This document shows, piece by piece, positions 58,256-64,000 of a stretch of 64,000 bases of DNA. Both the position numbers and the translations under genes were made by a program. Under the pieces are notes generated by a model. That model was not told the origin of the DNA, made no database searches, and was given only the letters and a program-made list of their open reading frames with translations. The DNA comes from Thermoflexus hugenholtzii JAD2. GTDB lineage: Bacteria > Pseudomonadota > Gammaproteobacteria > Burkholderiales > Burkholderiaceae. How positions within the stretch are numbered: the first letter of the stretch is position 1; the number at the start of each line of letters is the position of its first letter. The stretch covers positions 1 to 64,000 of the forward strand of contig CALPOM020000002.1 of NCBI GenBank assembly GCA_943325205.2, read 5' to 3'.

Positions 58256-58906
58256 ATGAGTGCCTCTATTTTGAATCGTGAAAGTTGGCTGCAAGAAGCT
58301 GTTGGTATTCTTGCGCCAATATTTTCTGCTGTGGGGTATGGTATTCCGCCGTTGAAAGTATCCTGTGGGTTTGCCGCGTCCAGTAGTCCGAGGACCACCC
58401 TTGGCCAGTGTTGGCCACGCGAACGCTCGGGTGATTTAGTGAATGAAATTTTTATTTCACCAAAAATTGATGATCCAGTTGAGGTTTTAGACACCTTGGT
58501 ACATGAAATCTGTCATGCGATTGATGACTGTCAAAGCGGCCACGGCGCGGATTTTCAGGGGATTGCCCAAGTCGTTGGGTTAGAGGGCCCTGCTCGTATG
58601 GCGCACGCAGGCGAGTCATTAAAGGTCCGTTTAATGACGATCAGTAAAACCTTAGGGCCATACCCCCATCGTGCTTTAAACTTCCCCCCACCTAGGCCGA
58701 GTAATGCTAGTCGAAACAAGGCAAAATGTATGCAGTGCGGATTTGAGGTGACACTATTGAAGCGCTGGGAGAGTTATGGTGCTCCGATTTGTCCGAAAGA
58801 TCATATTCGGATGGAGCAAACCCAACCAGAAGTCATTGAGGCAGAAGATAGTCCAGACGATTCCATTAAAACTAAAGAAATCAGAAGAGCGGTGAGTAAA
58901 AAATGA
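58256..58906 (+). CDS. SprT-like putative zinc metallopeptidase
   Basis: The 216-residue protein has the HExxH site in LDTLVHEICHAIDDCQSGHGADFQ and a C-terminal zinc ribbon (KCMQCGFEVTLLKRW...ICPKDH), the domain pair of SprT/Spartan-like proteins. Spartan removes protein-DNA crosslinks, but bacterial SprT proteins are poorly known. It overlaps the next gene by ATGA. Confidence 0.8.
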   Translation: MSASILNRESWLQEAVGILAPIFSAVGYGIPPLKVSCGFAASSSPRTTLGQCWPRERSGDLVNEIFISPKIDDPVEVLDTLVHEICHAIDDCQSGHGADFQGIAQVVGLEGPARMAHAGESLKVRLMTISKTLGPYPHRALNFPPPRPSNASRNKAKCMQCGFEVTLLKRWESYGAPICPKDHIRMEQTQPEVIEAEDSPDDSIKTKEIRRAVSKK

Positions 58907-59979
58907 CAGAAAAATATCAAATAGCAGTAATTCCTGGAGACGGCATTGGTGTAGAGGTCATGCCTGAGGGGCTCAGAGTATTAGAGGCCGTAGCTAGCAA
59001 GTTTAGTATTGACATTCAGTTCAATCATCATGATTTTGCGTGTTGCGACTATTATCTAAAGCATGGCCAAATGATGCCAGATAACTGGTTTGACACTTTA
59101 GTTACACAAGATGCGATATTTTTTGGCGCAGTTGGGATGCCTAAGTTAGTACCAGATCATATTAGCCTATGGGGCAGTTTAATTCAGTTTCGTAAGCGTT
59201 TTGATCAATACGTTAATTTAAGGCCGGTGAAGTTGATACAGGGTGTACCGAGTCCTTTAGCGAATCGTCAACCTGGCGAAATCGATTTTTATGTGGTTCG
59301 TGAGAATACCGAGGGTGAGTATTCTAATGCTGGGGGAATTTTGTTTGCTGGCACTGATCGGGAGTTCGCTATTCAAGAGACGGTCATGACTAGGCAGGGG
59401 GTGGATCGAATTTTAAAATATGCCTTTGAATTGGCCAGTAAGCGCCCCAAAAAACATGTCACAAGTGCTACAAAGTCCAATGGTATTTCTATCACGATGC
59501 CATATTGGGATACGCGTGTAGCAAATATGGCGCAGTCTTATCCGGATATTCGGGTAGATCAGTACCACATTGATATTCTGACAGCATTTTTTGTTTTAAA
59601 GCCACATCTGTTTGATGTGGTTGTGGGAAGTAATTTATTTGGTGATATTTTGTCGGACCTTGGACCGGCATGTACAGGCACGATCGGCATAGCGCCATCG
59701 GGTAATATCAATCCAGAGCGTATTTATCCGTCTTTATTTGAGCCGGTTCACGGTTCTGCACCGGACATTGCTGGTCAAGGAATTGCTAATCCGATAGGAC
59801 AGATTTGGAGTGCGGCAATGATGCTAGAGCACCTTGGCCACCCGTTGGCAAGTAAAGCTATCGTAGACGCTTTCGAAAAAATTCTTGCAGCCGGACCGCT
59901 GCATGCACCATTTACTCCTGATATGGGTGGCACTGGTAATACTAGCGATTTTGGAAAAGCGATTGCGCAAGCCATTTAA
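58903..59979 (+). CDS. tartrate/D-malate dehydrogenase (isopropylmalate dehydrogenase superfamily)
   Basis: The 358-residue beta-decarboxylating dehydrogenase begins AVIPGDGIGVEVMPEGL and has the substrate arginines in FRKRFDQYVNLRPVK, FYVVRENTEGEYSNAGG and GPACTGTIGIAPSGNINPERIYPSLFEPVHGSAPDIAGQG. NLRPVK followed by FYVVRENTEGEY fits tartrate dehydrogenase/decarboxylase or D-malate dehydrogenase (TtuC/DmlA) better than LeuB. Its start overlaps the SprT-like gene, and it is followed by an LLM flavoprotein gene 13 bp later. Confidence 0.85.
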   Translation: MTEKYQIAVIPGDGIGVEVMPEGLRVLEAVASKFSIDIQFNHHDFACCDYYLKHGQMMPDNWFDTLVTQDAIFFGAVGMPKLVPDHISLWGSLIQFRKRFDQYVNLRPVKLIQGVPSPLANRQPGEIDFYVVRENTEGEYSNAGGILFAGTDREFAIQETVMTRQGVDRILKYAFELASKRPKKHVTSATKSNGISITMPYWDTRVANMAQSYPDIRVDQYHIDILTAFFVLKPHLFDVVVGSNLFGDILSDLGPACTGTIGIAPSGNINPERIYPSLFEPVHGSAPDIAGQGIANPIGQIWSAAMMLEHLGHPLASKAIVDAFEKILAAGPLHAPFTPDMGGTGNTSDFGKAIAQAI

Positions 59980-59992
59980 TGGACACACCTTC

Positions 59993-61051
59993 ATGAATCT
60001 TCAAAGTTTATCTGTTCTTGATCAGTCCGCGGTTGGTTTTGGTAATAGCCAAGCGGCGGTGATTCGGGAGACATTAAGCTTAGCGCAGCGATGTGAAGAG
60101 TGGGGTTATGAGAGGTTTTGGGTTTCTGAACATCATAGTCATCCGACGATTGTTGGCACTGCCCCAGAAATTTTAATGGCTGCCATCGCAACCCAAACCA
60201 AAAAAATTCGCATTGGCAGTGCTGGGGTAATGTTGCCACATTACAGTGCTTTAAAAGTTGCTGAGCAATTTCGGGTACTTGATGCTTTAGCTCCTGGCCG
60301 AATTGATTTAGGTGTTGGGCGTGCCCCTGGTAGTGATGGTCGAACAGCGCAGTTGCTGAACCCAGACTTGCGATCTGCGGCGAGGTTTCCTGAGCAAATT
60401 CAGGATTTGCAGCACTGGCTTGGTGATATTCCATTTGAACCTGGTCATCCGGCCCGGGGGATTCATGCTTATCCTCTGGGTGAGACGGCTCCAGAAGTAT
60501 GGGTTTTAGGAAGTTCCGACTATGGCGCACAGGTTGCGGCGCATTTTGGCCTACCTTATGTTTTTGCGCACTTTATTACAGAGGGGCAGGGTGCTCAAGA
60601 AGCGATTGAATTATATCGAGCGCGCTTTACACCTTCGCGTTATTTATCTGAACCTAAGGTATTGATTTGTGTTTGGGCGTTAACGGCCAGGACGGAAGAA
60701 GAGGCTTTTTTTCAATTTCGTAGTCGAGCTAGATTTAAAATGGATCGAGGCATGGGGGTGATGGGTGCAATTAAGCCTCCCAAAGAGGCGCTGGAAGGCT
60801 TAGATTCTGCACAGCGGGCTCAATTTGATCAACTCTGTCAACGGGGACTCGTTGGCAATCCTGAGCAGGTTTACACCAAACTCAATACTCTTTCGCAGGA
60901 TTTAGGGGTGAGTGAATGTGCGGTCATTACTTGGACGCATGAATTTGCGGCGCGATTAGACTCTTATGAGTTATTAGCTCGGCAGCATCACACACAAGCC
61001 ACATTGAAAAAAAACCTTCATGAACCAGATGTGCAGACTATTTCTTCTTAG
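59993..61051 (+). CDS. LLM class flavin-dependent oxidoreductase (luciferase-like, MsnO8 type)
   Basis: From ATG 59993 (MNLQSLSVLDQSAVGFG) the 352-residue TIM-barrel protein shows ERFWVSEHHSHPTIVGTAPEILMAAIA and LAPGRIDLGVGRAPGSDGRTAQLL, typical of the FMN-dependent luciferase-like monooxygenases. The track start at 59885 reads back into the dehydrogenase gene. The substrate is unknown. An unrecognised gene starts 20 bp after the stop. Confidence 0.88.
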   Translation: MNLQSLSVLDQSAVGFGNSQAAVIRETLSLAQRCEEWGYERFWVSEHHSHPTIVGTAPEILMAAIATQTKKIRIGSAGVMLPHYSALKVAEQFRVLDALAPGRIDLGVGRAPGSDGRTAQLLNPDLRSAARFPEQIQDLQHWLGDIPFEPGHPARGIHAYPLGETAPEVWVLGSSDYGAQVAAHFGLPYVFAHFITEGQGAQEAIELYRARFTPSRYLSEPKVLICVWALTARTEEEAFFQFRSRARFKMDRGMGVMGAIKPPKEALEGLDSAQRAQFDQLCQRGLVGNPEQVYTKLNTLSQDLGVSECAVITWTHEFAARLDSYELLARQHHTQATLKKNLHEPDVQTISS

Positions 61052-61071
61052 AATTGTTGGTTGTCTTAAAA

Positions 61072-62292
61072 ATGCGTCCATTTAAACCGGTCCAGCTTGT
61101 TAGTATTTTTAATTTTTTAGTGGCAATAGCAGCTTTAACCATTTGTGTGCAATGGCTCACGCAAAGCCCCATGATTGCGAAATCAGAAAAAGAACTGCCC
61201 AGATTACCTGTAGAATCCGCCCATCATCCAGTAAAAGATGTGCGCTTAGTTGGCGGTGACCAGACTCGCCAACAAGAGCCTAATTCTCCTCAGCGCTCCG
61301 CGCCATCGACCTATGACCAAGTTGCTGTATTACTAACTGGCAAAGCTGAACTAGGGCCAAAAAATATCGATGCCCAAGACTGGGCTAATTACGTTAAATT
61401 GATTCAGGTTAACTGGGAACAATATCAACAGTCAATTGGACAACCGATGATGGCATGGTCGGCTACAGAAATTAAAGATCAGCATCCTACAGTTTTTTAC
61501 CCATTTTCAGGGCCGGACTTTACGACTCTGTATCAAATGTATCCCGACAAGGATTATTACGTGATGGCTGCCTTACAACGCGCGGAGAGGCTCGTTGATT
61601 TAAATCAACTGAGCCCAAAAGCATCAGCTCAAACTTTGGAGGTTTTAGGCTCAGCATGGAATAGCTTTGGTCAATATGGTTATTTCATTACAGAATATTT
61701 ATACAAATACCTCTCGCAGAATAATGTCAAGATTGGTGCCACAACCTTAATTAGTTCATTTTTACAATTACATCAGTTTTCAATACAAAAAATTGTGCCC
61801 ATTCAAATAGCTGACAACGGCAGTATTATTGAAATACTTGAGGATCAAAACTGGGACTCGGTCCGTTTTTATTTAGTAAAAGATGGGCGAGAGGTGAAGT
61901 TGGATTATTTAAAGATGGATTTATCCAATGCCGGGCTACTCAAGATACCTAAAAATAATCTTTTTTTGAAGCAGGCAACCACCAACCCCGTGCTATTAAA
62001 AGCCGCATCGCATCTTCCCCAGCATCCCAATTTTACAAAAGTGCGCGATACTATTTTAGAAAATGCCCCAGTCATTGTGCAAGATGAGACGGGGATTGAT
62101 TATGCCCCATTGAACATGCGTTTTGACACGACTCTCTATGGTGAATTTAACAAGGCGTATCGCGTTTTTTCAGGCTATAACAAGGACTTAGCAAAAGCAT
62201 ATGTAACGCGTGATGATGAAAAGATATTACCATTTCGGGTTGGTTATTTCAAAGATGGTAACTATGCTTTGATTGTTGCTCGGCGAAAATAA
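61072..62292 (+). CDS. unrecognised membrane-anchored protein
   Basis: From ATG 61072 (MRPFKPVQLVSIFNFLVAIA) the product has 406 residues: one N-terminal membrane helix (residues about 9-28) and a large, probably periplasmic, soluble part with a Pro/Gln-rich linker (to about residue 75). A motif FYPFSGPDFTTLYQMYPDKDYYVMAALQ and GQYGYFITEYLYKYL are conspicuous. I do not recognise a family with certainty; similar YPFSGPD motifs occur, from memory, in other bacterial secreted proteins. The TTG at 61054 is an alternative start. No function can be given. Confidence 0.75.
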   Translation: MRPFKPVQLVSIFNFLVAIAALTICVQWLTQSPMIAKSEKELPRLPVESAHHPVKDVRLVGGDQTRQQEPNSPQRSAPSTYDQVAVLLTGKAELGPKNIDAQDWANYVKLIQVNWEQYQQSIGQPMMAWSATEIKDQHPTVFYPFSGPDFTTLYQMYPDKDYYVMAALQRAERLVDLNQLSPKASAQTLEVLGSAWNSFGQYGYFITEYLYKYLSQNNVKIGATTLISSFLQLHQFSIQKIVPIQIADNGSIIEILEDQNWDSVRFYLVKDGREVKLDYLKMDLSNAGLLKIPKNNLFLKQATTNPVLLKAASHLPQHPNFTKVRDTILENAPVIVQDETGIDYAPLNMRFDTTLYGEFNKAYRVFSGYNKDLAKAYVTRDDEKILPFRVGYFKDGNYALIVARRK

Positions 62293-62315
62293 CGCAGATC
62301 CTATTGATACATCTT

Positions 62316-63176
62316 TTAGGTGAAGCGATGTTGTAAGACTTGCAGATCTAAATCATTGAGGAGTGCTTCTAAATGAAGTTTTGCAGCCTTTGCCTTCTTC
62401 GGGTTCGTTATCTGAGAGGCCATGATGAGTTCGTTTTTCATCGAGTGTTCCCAGCCGACTAGTTCAGTAACCGTGACCTCATAGCCATAAGATTCTAGTT
62501 GGAGGCAGCGGAGCACATTGGTGATATGGCTACCAAACTCTCTGGCATGGATTGGATGTCGCCACATTTGCAGGAGGTGTTTTTCTGAAGTGGTTTGACT
62601 GCGCGATTTTTTGAGTAAAGAGGCAACCTCTGCTTGACAGCATGGCACTAAGACGAGGTGTTTTACCTTTCTAGTGAGAGCAAAACGAATGGCGTCATCT
62701 GTGGCTGTATTACAAGCATGCAGAGCGGTTACTAAGTCAATTTGGTGAGGGAGATTGGGGTCGATTAAAGCCTCTTCAGCAGAGAGATGCCTAAACTCCA
62801 TCTGCTCAAAATTTAATTGCTTGGCTAAGTTTTTTGAGTAAGTGACTAATTCCTCGCGGATTTCAATACCAATGATGTGGCATGGTTTACTTTGAAGTTT
62901 ACAAACAAGGTCTTGCAGAATGAAACCAAGATAGGATTTGCCTGCGCCAAAATCTACCATATTCATTTGGGATTGATTCTCTAGGATTTGTTTGATGAGA
63001 GGTTCAATCAGTTGGGTCAGGTGGAATACTTGTTTGAGTTTGCGTCGACTGTCTTGATTCATTTTGCCATCTTGAGTCAAGATGTGTAATTCTTGCAGCA
63101 AACGCGTCGACTGATGATCCCGAATAGCATAGGGTTCAATTGCTTGTTGAGTTATTTGAGGTGAGTTGTTGCGCAT
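62316..63176 (-). CDS. class I SAM-dependent methyltransferase
   Basis: The 286-residue protein has an SAM-binding glycine motif MVDFGAGKSYLGFILQDL, motif IGIEIREEL and an unusual motif IV region LVTALHACNTATDDAIRFAL followed by LVLVPCCQAEVA. These are features of the METTL25/Methyltransf_32-like RNA or small-molecule methyltransferases, where the H-x-C and P-C-C are conserved. The substrate is unknown. It lies 35 bp after the dnaQ stop. Confidence 0.82.
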   Translation of the reverse strand: MRNNSPQITQQAIEPYAIRDHQSTRLLQELHILTQDGKMNQDSRRKLKQVFHLTQLIEPLIKQILENQSQMNMVDFGAGKSYLGFILQDLVCKLQSKPCHIIGIEIREELVTYSKNLAKQLNFEQMEFRHLSAEEALIDPNLPHQIDLVTALHACNTATDDAIRFALTRKVKHLVLVPCCQAEVASLLKKSRSQTTSEKHLLQMWRHPIHAREFGSHITNVLRCLQLESYGYEVTVTELVGWEHSMKNELIMASQITNPKKAKAAKLHLEALLNDLDLQVLQHRFT

Positions 63177-63211
63177 CAGTGCTAAAGAACGCAGGAATAT
63201 TTGAGGGGATT

Positions 63212-63907
63212 TTACTGAAGCCAGCTTGGAGGCTGCTTCGATTTTTTAGCAATTGCTTGGAGTAATTGCTCATGCAGATGTATTTCTGCATCGTTGGCCA
63301 GCAGAACTTTTAAATCAGTGGGCAGAAGCGTTTTTTGAAGGTTCATTTGAGAGCTTAGCAATTCTTGGGGATGATCCATGCCAAGATCATTTTGGCCGCG
63401 CGTCATGGCTAAAAAGACATCAGCTAAAAGTTCGGCGTCTAAGAGTGCACCGTGTAATTTTCGGTGATCGTTACGAATTCCGAAGCGTTGGCATAAATCG
63501 TCTAGTCGGTTGCGTTTACCTGGAAACATCCGCTGCGCATCGATTAGTGTATCGACTACACCAGATATCCTTTGAGTGAATGGCGGTTGCCCTAAGCGCT
63601 GATATTCCATATCAAGAAAACCGAGGTCAAAGGGTGCGTTATGGATGACGACATGCGCATCTTTTATAAAATCGGATATTTCCAAAGCGACAGATGCAAA
63701 AATAGGTTTATCAGCCAGAAAATCCGAGCGTAGGCCATGGATTGCAGCCGCAGCTTCAGGCATATCTCTTTCTGGGTTCATATAAAAATGCAGTGTTTTA
63801 CCGGTAGGTCGGCGATTTTCTAATTCGATACAACCAATTTCAACAATACGATCACCCTGATTAGGGTGGAGTCCCGTTGTTTCTGTATCAAGAATAATAT
63901 GTCGCAT
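63212..63907 (-). CDS. dnaQ: DNA polymerase III subunit epsilon
   Basis: The 231-residue proofreading 3'-5' exonuclease has DEDDh motifs: RHIILDTETTGLHPNQGDRIVEIG (ExoI), VIHNAPFDLGFLDMEYQRLG (ExoII) and LHGALLDAELLADVFLAM (ExoIII with the catalytic H). The C-terminal 60 residues should bind the polymerase alpha subunit. ATG 63907 has no strong ribosome-binding site. A gene whose last codons are in 63922-64000 lies upstream. Confidence 0.95.
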   Translation of the reverse strand: MRHIILDTETTGLHPNQGDRIVEIGCIELENRRPTGKTLHFYMNPERDMPEAAAAIHGLRSDFLADKPIFASVALEISDFIKDAHVVIHNAPFDLGFLDMEYQRLGQPPFTQRISGVVDTLIDAQRMFPGKRNRLDDLCQRFGIRNDHRKLHGALLDAELLADVFLAMTRGQNDLGMDHPQELLSSQMNLQKTLLPTDLKVLLANDAEIHLHEQLLQAIAKKSKQPPSWLQ

Positions 63908-63921
63908 GATTAAGGTAAGAA

Positions 63922-64000
63922 CTAGTTTGGTAGCATTTCAGGAGGAATATCTAATGGTCCATCGCCAGCAAAACGATCTAGATAAATATAGATAATGGGG
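63922..64000 (-). CDS. C-terminal end of an unidentified gene (cut by window edge)
   Basis: The minus-strand frame reads ...IIYIYLDRFAGDGPLDIPPE and ends MLPN-stop at TAG (63922-63924), 14 bases before the dnaQ ATG. The reading is open to the window end. The segment is too short to identify, but its composition looks coding and the short spacing suggests that it shares an operon with dnaQ. Confidence 0.4.
   Translation of the reverse strand, partial: PIIYIYLDRFAGDGPLDIPPEMLPN

Noticed and set aside
59991-60530. 179-residue minus-strand ORF over the LLM flavoprotein gene
   Set aside because: Low-complexity H/Q-rich product antisense to a good LLM family gene; no start signal.

Overview
The window is a stretch of chromosome from a low-GC betaproteobacterium of the Burkholderiaceae, most like Polynucleobacter. 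The reasons are the gene order (sigma factor / DUF3619 / DUF3106 / RDD next to ilvB-ilvH-ilvC-psd-pssA-leuA; rpsO-pnp-tpiA-secG-tRNA-Leu-nuoA..N), the solitary Bug-type solute receptors, and protein sequences that read like compact Burkholderiales orthologues. The genus is an inference from remembered gene order and sequence style; no search was run. I saw no phage, insertion sequence, CRISPR array or rRNA.

Layout. 1-2 kb: start of an acyltransferase, a carboxymuconolactone decarboxylase-like protein and a Bug receptor. 2-5.6 kb: pepN-fbp on the minus strand. 5.8-8.3 kb: rubrerythrin, a CCG-type Fe-S protein and DUF3501. 8.4-11.3 kb: a DMT exporter, a tungstate-type ABC permease and ATPase without a binding protein, and a PCu(A)C copper chaperone. 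11.4-26 kb: mostly single genes (ilvD, a BaiN/HI0933 flavoprotein, LOG, a RutE-like nitroreductase, crcB, gamma carbonic anhydrase, trhO with an rRNA pseudouridine synthase, uup, an SDR, a YbbP-type permease, a TauD-like dioxygenase with a Bug receptor). 26-28.4 kb: ECF sigma factor, DUF3619, DUF3106 and RDD on the minus strand. 28.5-35.3 kb: branched-chain amino acid and phospholipid genes. 35.5-39.7 kb: rpsO, pnp, tpiA, secG, tRNA-Leu(GAG). 39.7-54.3 kb: a complete 14-gene nuo operon in the order A to N, with a Nudix hydrolase fused to its end by a TAATG junction. 54.9-64 kb: DUF1178, YdcF, mmsA, a SprT-like protein, tartrate/malate-type dehydrogenase, LLM flavoprotein, an unrecognised membrane-anchored protein, a methyltransferase, dnaQ and the tail of one more gene.

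How parts work together. ilvB/ilvH/ilvC/ilvD make the branched-chain oxo acids and leuA opens the leucine branch. The best regulatory find is between pssA and leuA: a 27-codon leader peptide with seven leucine codons, a consensus-like promoter placing its AUG at or very near +1, a clear intrinsic terminator and a visible mutually exclusive antiterminator. This is a complete attenuator that the ORF track misses. Other non-coding signals are a long wobble-containing hairpin before pnp (probably an RNase III/PNPase autoregulation element), an 18-bp palindrome inside a 19-bp promoter spacer before the RutE-like gene (a MerR-type layout), a 16-codon ORF coupled by GTGA overlap to tupB where tupA would be expected, and several unrelated short tandem duplications at gene ends.
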